Source of the DNA: an uncultured Clostridia bacterium | GTDB taxonomy: Bacteria; Bacillota; Clostridia; TANB77; CAG-508 | Reading direction: 5' to 3' | NCBI GenBank assembly: GCA_934122385.1 | Contig: CAKOWP010000002.1 | Span: 9,578 to 73,577, forward strand | Length of the DNA stretch: 64,000 bases | Made by a program: the position numbers and the translations under genes | Shown: positions 46,425 through 55,610 of the stretch, in pieces | Position numbering within the stretch: position 1 is the first letter of the stretch | Layout: every line of letters begins with the position of its first letter | The notes under the pieces: generated by a model | What the model was told of the DNA's origin: nothing | The model's database searches: none | The model's input: only the letters and a program-made list of their open reading frames with translations

Positions 46425-46460
46425 CTGGAGGGCAAAACCTCCAGCACAATTTAGGAGGTA
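46425..46460 (+). promoter_or_regulatory. 5'-leader hairpin that could mask or free the ribosome site
   Basis: CTGGAGG (46425-46431) pairs perfectly with CCTCCAG (46438-46444) around GCAAAA. The ribosome site AGGAGG (46453-46458) carries the same GGAGG, so CCTCC could alternatively pair with it. Two exclusive structures are therefore possible, the hallmark of a translational switch. The trigger is unknown. Confidence 0.45.
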
Positions 46461-46465
46461 ACATT

Positions 46466-46942
46466 ATGTGTGATACGTATCAATTCAGATTCGGATGTGA
46501 CGAAAAACAACTTTCAAGAATCTTTAAAGATTCAGAAATTTCAAGGGCTTTTGAAACCGCTTTTATGGAGAATTACTGGCTTTTATTAAATCGTTTAAGA
46601 GAATATAAAGATTTTATACAATCCCAAAATGTTCCTAACAAAGATGGTACATTACCTTTTAATTTTGATAACTTAGATGAAGATATAATAATCCAGAATT
46701 TCAAGCAGCGTTTACAGGTCCATATCTTGCATCTTGCAATTAATGATATTTTTTCATCAAAGTTAAGTATTAGGAACAATATCCTAGAAAGACTCAATGT
46801 CAATTTTATTAAAGATAATATTTTAAGTGAACGTCTATTATTTTCATTTAATGAATCAGTTGGTGTATTAAATCCTAGCACAGGTGTTTATTGCAAAGGC
46901 GATGTTCCTGATGAATTCATATCTGAATTTTTACAAAAGTAA
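46466..46942 (+). CDS. Hypothetical cytoplasmic protein with leader hairpin
   Basis: 158 aa, acidic N-terminal half and helix-rich (LSRIFKDSEISRAFETAFMENYWLLLNRLREYK; HILHLAINDIFSS). No signal peptide or membrane helix. A good ribosome site (AGGAGG, 7 nt spacing), its own promoter and terminator show that it is a real gene. No family recognised. It is transcribed divergently from the sigma/anti-sigma pair, with 200 bp between. Confidence 0.7.
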   Translation: MCDTYQFRFGCDEKQLSRIFKDSEISRAFETAFMENYWLLLNRLREYKDFIQSQNVPNKDGTLPFNFDNLDEDIIIQNFKQRLQVHILHLAINDIFSSKLSIRNNILERLNVNFIKDNILSERLLFSFNESVGVLNPSTGVYCKGDVPDEFISEFLQK

Positions 46943-46946
46943 CATT

Positions 46947-46983
46947 AAAGGTAGATATAATGATAATTCTTATATCTACCTTT
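46947..46983. terminator. Bidirectional terminator between the 158-aa gene and ackA
   Basis: AAAGGTAGATATAA / TTATATCTACCTTT is a 14-bp perfect stem with a 9-nt loop, followed by T residues; it serves both convergent genes. Confidence 0.9.
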
Positions 46984-47003
46984 TCACTCATTGTTTTTTC
47001 AAA

Positions 47004-48194
47004 CTATTTTACTAATCTCAAAGTTTCTTTAGCTATCATTAATTCTTCATTTGTAGGAATAACATAAACTTTAATTGTTGAATCAGGTGTAGAAACAACT
47101 CTTTCTTCCCCTCTCATATTATTAGCATCAACATCTAATTTAACACCCATAAATTCTAGTTTTTCACAAATTCCTTTACGGATATTAATTTGATTTTCAC
47201 CAATTCCACCTGTAAATATAATGTAATCAACACCATTCATTGCAACTGCATATTTTGCAACATAACTTGCAATTGTATAATTAAAGTTTTCAACTGCAAT
47301 TCTAGCATCTGGTTGTCCTTCATTTGAAGCAATTTCTATTTCTCTAAAATCAGGAACTAAGTTTGACATACCAGAAAGTCCTGATTTTTTATTTAGTAAG
47401 TCTTCCATTTGTGCAGGTGTTAAATTTTCTTTTTTCATTATATATGTTACAACTGATGGGTCTAAATCTCCACTTCTTGTAACCATTGGAAGTCCACCAA
47501 GTGGTGTTAATCCCATACTTGTATCTACTGATTTTCCATCTTTTATAGCACATATACTTGAACCTTGTCCTAAGTGACATGTTACAATTTTTGTACCTTC
47601 TAATGATTTGTTTTCAATCTCAGCAAGTCTTTGTGATACAAACATATGCGATGTTCCATGGAATCCATATTTTCTTACACCGTATTTTTTATAATATTCA
47701 TATGGTATTGGGTAAATAAATTTATCTTTTGGCATTGTTTGATGGAATGCTGTATCAAATACTCCTACCATTGGTTTTCCAGGCATAACTTCTTGACACG
47801 CCTTTATTCCTAATATACAAGCTGGGTTGTGTAAAGGTGCTAAGTCTGTATATTCTTCTAGAACTTTTACAACATTGTCATCAATTACAACTGATTCTGC
47901 AATTTTTTCTCCACCATGAACTAATCTGTGTCCAATCGCATTTATCTCATCTAAGCTATCTATTACTTTATATTCTGGATTTGTAAATTGTTTTAATGTG
48001 AAGTCTATTGCTTCTGAATGATTATATGCTGGATTTTTTATTTCTATTTTTTTTCCATTTACTTTGTGTGTTATAAATGCTTCTGCTTCTCCTATTCTTT
48101 CATATTTTCCAGAAGCCATTACTTCTTCTGTCTCCATGTTAATTAATTGATATTTTAGTGATGAACTACCACAGTTTAATACTAATATTTTCAT
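47004..48194 (-). CDS. ackA: Acetate kinase, second tandem copy
   Basis: 396 aa, acetyl phosphate plus ADP to acetate plus ATP. NCGSSSLKYQ at residues 7-16, HRLVHGGE near 84, DLAPLHNPA near 116, FDTAFHQTMP near 145, YGFHGTSH near 175, HLGQGSS near 207, SGDLDP near 240, FTGGIGEN near 328. In most acetate kinases the phosphate-binding motif is HLGNG; here it is HLGQG. MGTRSGD is MVTRSGD. ATG 48194 is preferred over 48221: it begins the MKILVLN consensus and has AAAGAGAG upstream. A family B repeat lies just upstream. Confidence 0.93.
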   Translation of the reverse strand: MKILVLNCGSSSLKYQLINMETEEVMASGKYERIGEAEAFITHKVNGKKIEIKNPAYNHSEAIDFTLKQFTNPEYKVIDSLDEINAIGHRLVHGGEKIAESVVIDDNVVKVLEEYTDLAPLHNPACILGIKACQEVMPGKPMVGVFDTAFHQTMPKDKFIYPIPYEYYKKYGVRKYGFHGTSHMFVSQRLAEIENKSLEGTKIVTCHLGQGSSICAIKDGKSVDTSMGLTPLGGLPMVTRSGDLDPSVVTYIMKKENLTPAQMEDLLNKKSGLSGMSNLVPDFREIEIASNEGQPDARIAVENFNYTIASYVAKYAVAMNGVDYIIFTGGIGENQINIRKGICEKLEFMGVKLDVDANNMRGEERVVSTPDSTIKVYVIPTNEELMIAKETLRLVK

Positions 48195-48217
48195 TTTTAT
48201 ACTCTCTTTCTTTTGAG

Positions 48218-48249
48218 TCAACCAATGGGGACGTTGATAAATTGGTTTA
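48218..48249. repeat. Solo GGGGACGTT-core palindrome (family B)
   Basis: CAACCAAT (48219-48226), GGGGACGTTGATAA, ATTGGTTT (48241-48248). It matches one arm of the inverted repeat at 10371 except for three central bases and the last base. Confidence 0.8.
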
Positions 48250-48334
48250 TCTTTTTAATCATTAGTTTACTCTTAATTTTCAAATTTTTAAAATCAAAGT
48301 TTTAAGAAGGGCTGTCCCATTATCCCTAAAATTC

Positions 48335-48362
48335 GGGATTTTAAGGAACGTCCCTAAATCCC
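48335..48362. repeat. GGGACGTTCC-core palindrome (family C)
   Basis: Read on the minus strand: GGGATTT, AGGGACGTTCCTTA, AAATCCC. Same design as families A and B with a different stem. It overlaps the 3' end of the upstream acetate kinase gene and supplies its last codons (AGG GAC GTT CCT TAA). Adjacent sequence to about 48304 (GGGATAATGGGACAGCCC on the minus strand) may belong to the same element. Confidence 0.75.
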
Positions 48363-49549
48363 ACTTGTTTCATTGTTTCTCTTGCTATCATTAATTCTTC
48401 ATTTGTTGGAACAACATAGACTTTTACTTTTGAGTCTTCAGCTGATATCTCAACTTCTTCGCCTCTTATTTTATTTTTTTCATCATCAATTTTTACTCCA
48501 AAAAATTCTAATTGTTCACAAATCGCTTTTCTAGATAATGGACCTTTTTCTCCAACACCAGCTGTAAATGTAAGCACATCAATTCCACTCATAGCCACTG
48601 CACATTTTGCTACATATGCTGCTGTTAAATAATGATATATATCTAAAGCTAATTGGGCATGTGTTCCACCTGCTTGAGCTTCTATTTCTATATCTCTAAA
48701 ATCAACAGATACACCTCTAGATGCACCGTAAACTCCAGATTTTTTATTTAATATATCTTCCATTTCTTGTGGTGTAAGATTTTCTTTTTTCATTATATAA
48801 GTCACAACTGATGGATCTAAATCTCCACTTCTTGTTCCCATTGGTATTCCACCAAGTGGTGTAAGTCCCATACTTGTTTCTACAGATTTACCATTTTGAA
48901 TAGCGCATACACTTGCTCCTTGTCCTAAATGGCAATTTACTATTTTCAAATCTTTAATATCTTTTCCCATCATTTCTGCAACTCTATATGCAACATATTC
49001 ATGTGATGTTCCATGAGCTCCATATTTTCTAATTCCATATTTCTTATAATATTCATATGGTATTGGATAAATATATCTTTCCTTTGGAATTGATTGATGA
49101 AATGCTGTATCAAATACTGCAACCATTGGAATATTTGGAGCTATTTTTTTACATGCATTTATTCCTAAAATAGCAGCTGGATTGTGCAATGGTGCTAAAT
49201 CACTGCATTTTTTTATTTCTTCAATGACTTCATCTGTAATAAGAACTGGCTTAGAATATTTTTCTCCGCCTTGAACAACTCTATGTCCAATTCCGCCTAA
49301 CTCATCTAAAGTTTTAATAACGCCATAATGGTCATTTGTTAATCTATCAAAAACAAATTCTAAAGCTTGTTCATGATTTTCAACATGTTTTTCAAATTTG
49401 TGTTTTAAGCCATTTACTTTATGTGTTAAAAATGAATTTTGTTGTCCTATTCTTTCAAAATATCCTTTTACCAACATTTCTTCTGTGTCCATATCAATTA
49501 CTTGATATTTTAATGATGAACTTCCTGAATTTAAAACTAATATTTTCAT
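48341..49549 (-). CDS. ackA: Acetate kinase, first tandem copy
   Basis: 402 aa. NSGSSSLKYQ, HRVVQGGE, DLAPLHNPA, FDTAFHQSIP, YGAHGTSH, HLGQGAS, MGTRSGDLDP, FTAGVGEKGPLSR. Compared with the second copy it keeps MGTRSGD, but carries Ala for Phe in YG[F]HGTSH and Lys for Asn in GIGEN. AAAGGAGG precedes the ATG. The last residues (RDVP) come from a family C repeat; the natural end is probably near KQVGF. The two copies share most motifs and must derive from a duplication. A carboxylate other than acetate is possible for one copy. Confidence 0.93.
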   Translation of the reverse strand: MKILVLNSGSSSLKYQVIDMDTEEMLVKGYFERIGQQNSFLTHKVNGLKHKFEKHVENHEQALEFVFDRLTNDHYGVIKTLDELGGIGHRVVQGGEKYSKPVLITDEVIEEIKKCSDLAPLHNPAAILGINACKKIAPNIPMVAVFDTAFHQSIPKERYIYPIPYEYYKKYGIRKYGAHGTSHEYVAYRVAEMMGKDIKDLKIVNCHLGQGASVCAIQNGKSVETSMGLTPLGGIPMGTRSGDLDPSVVTYIMKKENLTPQEMEDILNKKSGVYGASRGVSVDFRDIEIEAQAGGTHAQLALDIYHYLTAAYVAKCAVAMSGIDVLTFTAGVGEKGPLSRKAICEQLEFFGVKIDDEKNKIRGEEVEISAEDSKVKVYVVPTNEELMIARETMKQVGFRDVP

Positions 49550-49576
49550 AGAAGACCTCCTTTAATTTTATTATTT

Positions 49577-49627
49577 TGTCTCTTTGGGGACGGTTCTGTT
49601 TGAGACATCCGGTTCCTTTTGAGACAT
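49577..49627 (+). repeat. Solo GGGGACGGTTCT-core repeat (family A)
   Basis: TGTCTCTTTGGGGACGG, TTCTGTTTGAGACAT, CCGGTTCC, TTTTGAGACAT. Identical core to 53662; it ends exactly one base before the pta stop codon. Confidence 0.85.
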
Positions 49628-50629
49628 TTAATTTTGTGCTTGAACAGCCGTTATTGCAATAACACCTGCTATATCTTGATAGCTACATCCTCTTGATAAG
49701 TCATTTACAGGTTTTGCAATTCCTTGGCATAGCGGTCCATATGCTTCGGCTTTTGCAAGTCTTTGAACTAATTTATATCCAATATTTCCAGCGTCTAAAT
49801 CTGGGAATATTAAAACATTAGCTTCTCCAGCAACTTTACTATCTGGCGCTTTAGATTTAGCAACTTCTGGTATTATAGCCGCATCTAATTGTAGCTCTCC
49901 ATCTGCTTTTAGTTCTGGCTCTTTTTCTTTTAATAATTTAGTTGCATCAATAACTTTTTGTGTTAATTCTGATTTTGCACTTCCCATTGTTGAATATGAA
50001 AGCATCGCAACTTTTGGTTCTTCGCCAACTAATTGTTTAAAGCTTTTACTTGAAGATATTGCTATTTCTGATAATTCTTCTGGATTTGGATTTGCATTTA
50101 ACCCTGAATCTCCAAATATAAATGTTCCATTTGAACCATATTCACAGTCTGGAACTACCATAACAAAGAATGCTGAAACTAATCTTGTGTCTGGTGCTGT
50201 TTTTAAAATTTGAAGTGCAGGTCTTAATGTATCAGCTGTTGAATGTGCTGCACCTGAGACCAAACCATCTGCCTTTGTTTCTTCATCTTTTACCATTAGC
50301 ATTCCAAAATATACTGGATTCAAAGTAATTTCTTTTGCTTGTTCTATTGTCATACCTTTATGTTTTCTTAATTCATATAATAGATTTGCATATTTTTCGT
50401 AATCTGGTGATGTTTGTGGTTCTATTATTTTTGCACCTTCAATATTTACATTATTTGCTTCAGCTTTTTCTTTGATTTCTTTTTCATTTCCTACTAAAAT
50501 TATATTTGCATATTTTTCTTTTAGTGCTATTTCTGTTGCTTTTAGTGTTCGTATGTCTTCTGCTTCTGGTAGTACTATTGTTTTTATTTCTTGTCTTGCT
50601 CTTTCTTTTATTGATTCTATAAAGTTCAT
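49628..50629 (-). CDS. pta: Phosphate acetyltransferase
   Basis: 333 aa, short Pta type without the N-terminal DRTGG domain: acetyl-CoA plus phosphate to acetyl phosphate, feeding the acetate kinases. IVLPEAEDIRTLKAT at the start, GLVSGAAHSTADTLRPALQI near 125, VPDCEYGSNGTFIFGDSGLNANPN near 165, AMLSYSTMGSAKSE near 210 and NVLIFPDLDAGNIGYKLVQRL near 275. ATG 50629 is 8 nt after AAAGGA. It is followed by the two ackA genes in the same direction; the 3' end abuts a family A repeat. Confidence 0.96.
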   Translation of the reverse strand: MNFIESIKERARQEIKTIVLPEAEDIRTLKATEIALKEKYANIILVGNEKEIKEKAEANNVNIEGAKIIEPQTSPDYEKYANLLYELRKHKGMTIEQAKEITLNPVYFGMLMVKDEETKADGLVSGAAHSTADTLRPALQILKTAPDTRLVSAFFVMVVPDCEYGSNGTFIFGDSGLNANPNPEELSEIAISSSKSFKQLVGEEPKVAMLSYSTMGSAKSELTQKVIDATKLLKEKEPELKADGELQLDAAIIPEVAKSKAPDSKVAGEANVLIFPDLDAGNIGYKLVQRLAKAEAYGPLCQGIAKPVNDLSRGCSYQDIAGVIAITAVQAQN

Positions 50630-50804
50630 TTTCGTTTCCTTTCTCTTCACTTCGTTTCGTTCATCATAAAATGAAAATTTACAATTTTCATTTTACAAAT
50701 CTCTCGCTTTGCTCGTTCATCGTCATCCAAATTTTTATGCTTTTATTATATCTATAAATTATAAAAAGTACAAGCCTTTTTACAAAACTTGTACTTTTTG
50801 TTTT

Positions 50805-53642
50805 TTATTCCAAATACTTCTTCAAAAACTTACCAGTAAAACTCTGTTCATTCTTACAAATCTGTTCTGGTGTACCAACAGCAACAACCTGTCCTCCACC
50901 ATCTCCACCTTCTGGGCCTAAATCAATAATATGATCACAAGTTTTTATTAGGTCAAGATTATGTTCAATAACAATAATTGTATTTCCAGTATCAACTAAT
51001 CTTTGTAAAATATCAACTAGTCTATGAACATCAGCAATGTGAAGACCTGTAGTTGGTTCATCTAAAATATACAAAGTTTTTCCTGTTGCTCTTTTTGAAA
51101 GTTCTGTTGCAAGTTTAACTCTTTGAGCCTCACCACCTGATAGTGTTGTTGATGGTTGTCCTAACTTGATATATCCTAAGCCTACATCATATAAAGTTTG
51201 AATTTTTTGTTTTATTTTTGGTATTTTATCAAAAAACTCTAATGCTTCTTCAACTGTCATATCAAGTACATCTGCTATGTTTTTACCTTTATATTTAACT
51301 TCTAGTGTTTCTCTATTATATCTCTTTCCTTTACACACTTCACATGGTACATATACATCTGGTAAGAAATGCATTTCTATTTTGTGAACTCCGTCGCCGT
51401 TACAGCTTTCGCATCTTCCACCTGCTACATTAAAGCTGAATCTTCCTTTTTCAAATCCACGCAATTTGGCTTCATTTGTTCCTGCAAAAATATCTCTAAT
51501 TAAGTCAAATACTCCTGTATATGTTGCAGGATTTGAACGAGGTGTTCTTCCTATTGGTGATTGGTCTATGTTTATTATTTTGTCTATATTTTCTAATCCT
51601 TTAACCTCTTTACATTTTCCTGGTTTTTCTGATGAACCATTTAGTTCTTTTGCAATTGTTTTATATAATACTTCATTTACAAGTGTTGATTTTCCTGAAC
51701 CAGAGACACCTGTAACACATGTAAATACACCAAGTGGGAATTTAACACTTATGTTCTTTAGGTTGTTTTCTGTTGCATTTTTTACTTCAATAGCTTTTGA
51801 TTTAACAACTTTTCTTCTTTTTTTAGGAACTTCTATTTTCTTTCTACCACTTAAATATTGACCTGTAACAGAATCTTTTACTAATTTTACTTCTTCTGCT
51901 GTACCTTGTGCCATAACATTTCCGCCATGAACACCTGCACCTGGACCAATATCAATAATTTGGTCTGCTGCATACATTGTATCTTCATCATGTTCTACAA
52001 TTAATAAAGTATTTCCTAAGTCTCTCAATTTTTTAAGTGTTGCAATTAATTTGTCATTATCTCTTTGATGTAGTCCTATACTTGGTTCGTCCAAAATATA
52101 CATAACACCTGTAAGTCCTGAACCTATTTGAGTTGCCAAACGAATACGTTGTGCTTCTCCCCCTGATAGTGTTCCAGCACTTCTTGAAAGTGTTAAATAT
52201 TCAAGTCCTACATCTATTAAAAATTGAAGTCTTTTATTGATTTCTTTTAAAATCATGTCTGCAATCATTGCTTCTTTTTCTGTTAATTTTAATGTACCCA
52301 AAAATTCTTTTAAAGCTTTGATTGACATATCTGTAACTTCATTTATATTTTTACCATTTATTTTGATACATAATATTTCTTTCTTTAAACGTGCTCCATT
52401 ACAAGTATGGCAATGAGAATTTGTCATATACATCTCATAAAATGCTCTCATTCCTTGTGATTTTGTTTCACTATGACGTCTGTCAAGTGTTGGCAAAACT
52501 CCCTCAAATGGTGCAGTAAACTTTCTTACACCAGCAGCAGATGAATATTCAAAATCAATTTTTTCGTCACCTGTACCATATAAGATTTTTTCCATAAACC
52601 ATCGTGGTAATTTCTTAATTGGAACTCCTTTTATTTCAACACCATAATGTTTTCCAATGCTTTCAAAATACATTTTAGCCATTGTGTCGCCCTTTTTCAT
52701 TGTACTTGAGCCAAACGCTTTTATACCATCATATAATGTTTTGTTTTTATCTGGAACTATTAAGTCTTCATCCATTTTCATCAAATATCCTATACCCATA
52801 CAAGTAGGACAAGCACCATATGGATTATTAAATGAAAACATTCTTGGAGTGATTTCTGGAAAACTGAAACCGCAGTCAGGACACGCATAATTTGAGCTGT
52901 ATAAAACTGTTTTATTTTCCTCTTTTGTTATAACATTTACTAGCACCAAATTATCAGCATGTTTCAAAGCAATTTCAACAGACTCTGTAAGTCTACTTCT
53001 TATTTCTGGTTTTACAACTAATCTGTCTACAACTAATTCAATTTCGTGTTTTTTATTTTTATCTAATTTTATTTCATCTGATAAATCATAAACTTCGCCA
53101 TCAATTCTTGCTCTTACAAATCCGTCTTTTTGATATCCTTCTAATTGTTTTACAAATTCACCTTTTCTACTTCTTACAACTGGTGCCAAAATTTGTATTT
53201 TTGTACCTTCCTCAAGTTCCATAATATTATCAATAATTTGGTCAATTGATTGTTTTTCAATTTTTTTACCACAATTTGGACAATATGGTACCCCTATATT
53301 TGCATACAATAAACGAATGTAATCATATATTTCTGTTACTGTTCCAACTGTTGAACGTGGATTTTTTGATGTTGTTTTTTGGTCTATTGATATTGCAGGT
53401 GATAGTCCTTCAATTGACTCAACATCTGGTTTTTCCATTATTCCTAGGAATTGTCTTGCATATGAAGATAAGCTCTCAACATATCTTCTTTGACCTTCTG
53501 CATACAATGTGTCAAATGCTAATGAAGATTTACCTGAGCCTGAAAGTCCTGTTATTACTACCATTTTATCTCTTGGAATTTCTAGATTTATATTTTTTAA
53601 GTTATGCTCTTTTGCGCCTTTTATTATTATTTTATCATTCAT
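50805..53642 (-). CDS. uvrA: Excinuclease ABC subunit A
   Basis: 945 aa, DNA damage sensor of nucleotide excision repair. [28 protein letters not shown] at the N-terminus, zinc Cys pairs ([33 protein letters not shown]), two ABC signatures ([18 protein letters not shown] near 490 and [16 protein letters not shown] near 825), [14 protein letters not shown] and [17 protein letters not shown] 53642 ([14 protein letters not shown]) follows GGGGGAAT. The frame is open for 23 more codons into a 133-bp repeat, but that part is repeat-derived and not UvrA. Confidence 0.97.
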   Translation of the reverse strand: MNDKIIIKGAKEHNLKNINLEIPRDKMVVITGLSGSGKSSLAFDTLYAEGQRRYVESLSSYARQFLGIMEKPDVESIEGLSPAISIDQKTTSKNPRSTVGTVTEIYDYIRLLYANIGVPYCPNCGKKIEKQSIDQIIDNIMELEEGTKIQILAPVVRSRKGEFVKQLEGYQKDGFVRARIDGEVYDLSDEIKLDKNKKHEIELVVDRLVVKPEIRSRLTESVEIALKHADNLVLVNVITKEENKTVLYSSNYACPDCGFSFPEITPRMFSFNNPYGACPTCMGIGYLMKMDEDLIVPDKNKTLYDGIKAFGSSTMKKGDTMAKMYFESIGKHYGVEIKGVPIKKLPRWFMEKILYGTGDEKIDFEYSSAAGVRKFTAPFEGVLPTLDRRHSETKSQGMRAFYEMYMTNSHCHTCNGARLKKEILCIKINGKNINEVTDMSIKALKEFLGTLKLTEKEAMIADMILKEINKRLQFLIDVGLEYLTLSRSAGTLSGGEAQRIRLATQIGSGLTGVMYILDEPSIGLHQRDNDKLIATLKKLRDLGNTLLIVEHDEDTMYAADQIIDIGPGAGVHGGNVMAQGTAEEVKLVKDSVTGQYLSGRKKIEVPKKRRKVVKSKAIEVKNATENNLKNISVKFPLGVFTCVTGVSGSGKSTLVNEVLYKTIAKELNGSSEKPGKCKEVKGLENIDKIINIDQSPIGRTPRSNPATYTGVFDLIRDIFAGTNEAKLRGFEKGRFSFNVAGGRCESCNGDGVHKIEMHFLPDVYVPCEVCKGKRYNRETLEVKYKGKNIADVLDMTVEEALEFFDKIPKIKQKIQTLYDVGLGYIKLGQPSTTLSGGEAQRVKLATELSKRATGKTLYILDEPTTGLHIADVHRLVDILQRLVDTGNTIIVIEHNLDLIKTCDHIIDLGPEGGDGGGQVVAVGTPEQICKNEQSFTGKFLKKYLE

Positions 53643-53661
53643 TTTTATTCCCCCATTTTTT

Positions 53662-53794
53662 TGTCTCTTTGGGGACGGTTCTGTTTGAGACATCGGTTCC
53701 AAAAGAGACATTCTCCAAATCCTTGCGTAAGTAAGATTTTAAAATATCACTATTTTATAAAAATGTCTCAAACAGAACCGTCCCCAAAGAGACA
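53662..53794. repeat. 133-bp REPIN/MITE-like element, copy 1 (family A)
   Basis: Terminal 31-bp perfect inverted repeats (53662-53692 and 53764-53794) bearing GTCTC..GGGGACGGTTCTG..GAGAC. The centre contains CGGTTCC and CCTTGCGTAAGTAAG, shared with copy 2 at 60034. It lies in the uvrA promoter/leader and has no coding capacity of its own. Confidence 0.92.
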
Positions 53795-53934
53795 TTTTTA
53801 TTATACTATAATTTCGAGGTAAAAACAAGAGTTTGGTAAAAACTTTTCTTGGCAAATTTTAAAAAATATGTTATAATATCTCCACACAAAATTTTTTGTT
53901 AACTATTCAAACAACATCTATGGAGGAAAATTAT

Positions 53935-54156
53935 ATGAGCAAAAACAATTACGAAACTTATGCTGAAAAGAAACAAAAAGAAATACTTTCATCAACATGC
54001 ACACTCGAACATGCAATATCTGTTTTAAAATCAAAAAAAGAGTATTGCAGCAAAAGTTGTTATGAAGCTTCATGTGAGATGGTGTCAACTCTGTTTGGAT
54101 TATCTTATAACGAGATAGATCATGCCGTAGAAGGCCAAGAATATTGGATAGTTTAA
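53935..54156 (+). CDS. Small Cys-containing protein, unknown function
   Basis: 73 aa: MSKNNYETYAEKKQKEIL, STCTLEHAISVLKSKKEYC, SKSCYEASCEMVSTLFGLS, ending in EGQEYWIV. The four cysteines (three close together) could bind metal or be redox active. ATG 53935 is 8 nt after TGGAGGA; the ATG at 53896 lacks a ribosome site. A terminator follows. No family recognised. Confidence 0.65.
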   Translation: MSKNNYETYAEKKQKEILSSTCTLEHAISVLKSKKEYCSKSCYEASCEMVSTLFGLSYNEIDHAVEGQEYWIV

Positions 54157-54160
54157 AAGT

Positions 54161-54190
54161 AAAAAGGACCACAAATTGTGGTTCTTTTTT
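54161..54190. terminator. Terminator of the 73-aa gene
   Basis: AAAAAGGACCACAA / TTGTGGTTCTTTTT, one G-T pair, short loop, T-run after. Confidence 0.85.
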
Positions 54191-54234
54191 CCTTGATTTT
54201 TCAGCAATTTTGTAAAACATTTTAAAACAAGAAT

Positions 54235-55170
54235 CTACTTTTCTTTTGCTATTTTATCTATTTCTGCTTTATTTAATCCAGTAATCTCTATTATTTCTTT
54301 TTTTGATGTATTTTTGCTTAATAATTTTTTTGCAATTTCTATGCTTTTTTCTTTAATCCCTTCAGTTTTCCCTTCTATTTTTCCTTCTTTTCTTCCCATA
54401 TCAATATACATCTTATTTTCTCTTCTTATCATATCAACCACTGCTAACACTTCTTTTCCCCTCCCTTCTTCTATTTTATTTACTAATCTTTCTACTTCAT
54501 CATCTCCTAGCTTTTCTTTAAATACTATTTTTATTATTCTAATTAATACATCTTTATCTTCCTCTTTTGTTCTTTCTATTACTTTTTCTAATGTTTCTAC
54601 TGTTTCCTCTGTGTTTTTACTTTTTTCAATTAGCATCATTTTTGTTATAAATGTATCGTCTTCTAGTAATTCCTTTTCTGTTAAATTATTAACATCTATT
54701 AAATTGTATTTTCCAACATCTTCTTTTATATTTCTTAATGTTTCTTGACTTTTTTGCAAATATTCTGCTGCATTCCATTTTCTATTTCCGGTATATAACA
54801 CTATTGAAATTACTAATGGTAGTTTATAATTTTTAGTTTTAATTTTATTCATATCAATTGCACTTTTCATTATTGCTACTTCATATTCTAATATTCTAAA
54901 TGGCATTGAATAATCAATTTTCGTTTGATGTTCTATTAAGAAAAATATGTTTTTGTCTTTCATTTTGTATACTATATCTGCTTCTCTATTTTGAAATACT
55001 TTATTTACAAAACTATTTTTATATTTTTCTATGTCTTTTATTTCTATTTTTGCATTTATTGCTTTATTTATTATTAAAGCTGCATTTTCTTTTTTATCTA
55101 ATATTGTTCTAAATATTTTATCATGCTCTTGATTTATTTCTTTCTCCTGAATATTTGTTTTTGAACTCAT
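54235..55170 (-). CDS. Rpn-family PD-(D/E)XK nuclease (recombination-promoting, transposase-like)
   Basis: 311 aa. Nuclease core in residues 20-150: DKIFRTILD, FQNREADIVYKMKDKN (motif II Asp), IFFLIEHQTK (ExQ motif III), PFRILEYEVAIM and LPLVISIVLYTG. The C-terminal third is charged with a GRKEGKIEGKTEG repeat typical of this family. Rpn proteins cleave DNA and promote RecA-independent recombination; they are widespread and often variable. The preceding 44 codons (55171-55302) are in frame and read like more of this protein (KFTYKEYIKYKPIFEKLWEI), but begin with ATA; see findings. ATG 55170 has no clear ribosome site. Confidence 0.85.
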   Translation of the reverse strand: MSSKTNIQEKEINQEHDKIFRTILDKKENAALIINKAINAKIEIKDIEKYKNSFVNKVFQNREADIVYKMKDKNIFFLIEHQTKIDYSMPFRILEYEVAIMKSAIDMNKIKTKNYKLPLVISIVLYTGNRKWNAAEYLQKSQETLRNIKEDVGKYNLIDVNNLTEKELLEDDTFITKMMLIEKSKNTEETVETLEKVIERTKEEDKDVLIRIIKIVFKEKLGDDEVERLVNKIEEGRGKEVLAVVDMIRRENKMYIDMGRKEGKIEGKTEGIKEKSIEIAKKLLSKNTSKKEIIEITGLNKAEIDKIAKEK

Positions 55171-55490
55171 TCTTTCATATTTTGCTTTTGATTCTTGTAA
55201 TTCAGCACAATAATTCTGATTATTATTTTCATCAATTATTTCCCAAAGTTTTTCAAATATTGGTTTATATTTTATATATTCTTTGTATGTAAACTTTTCT
55301 ATATTGATTTCATCTCCTTCATTATAATATTTATTTTTGTCTTTGTCAACATTTATTTATAAGTTTATATATGTTTTTTAATCACCTACTTTCATATTTT
55401 GTTTTTAATTCATTTTGGATTTTTTCTTTGATTTTTAAATCTTTGAATTAATTGATTTGAATAAAATTAAAGTACATTTATAATACAACA
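55171..55490 (-). other. Upstream region of the Rpn gene: open frame without a start codon, then AT-rich spacer
   Basis: 55171-55302 is an in-frame N-terminal extension (44 codons) led by ATA 11 nt after AAGGAG. From 55303 to about 55490 there is only AT-rich sequence; no gene or RNA is seen. Confidence 0.5.
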
Positions 55491-55537
55491 AAATGCCGAA
55501 CTTTGCAACATTTTTTCATCGCAAAATTCGACATTTT
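55491..55537 (-). terminator. Terminator-like hairpin after the DUF2974 gene
   Basis: AAATG-CGAA-TTTGC pairs with GCAAA-TTCG-CATTT, interrupted by single mismatches, about 75 bp past the stop codon of the hydrolase at 55611. Confidence 0.55.
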
Positions 55538-55610
55538 TCATATAATAAGAAAGATAAAATTTACAGCAATTACTGAAAAATATATTTTTTGTATCTAATA
55601 ACTTTTATGC

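Noticed and set aside
53604..53822. Peptides such as MSQTEPSPK on either strand around the repeats, possibly a conserved small protein
   Set aside because: They are translations of the 133-bp repeat; the same peptide appears at every copy and joins unrelated genes out of context.
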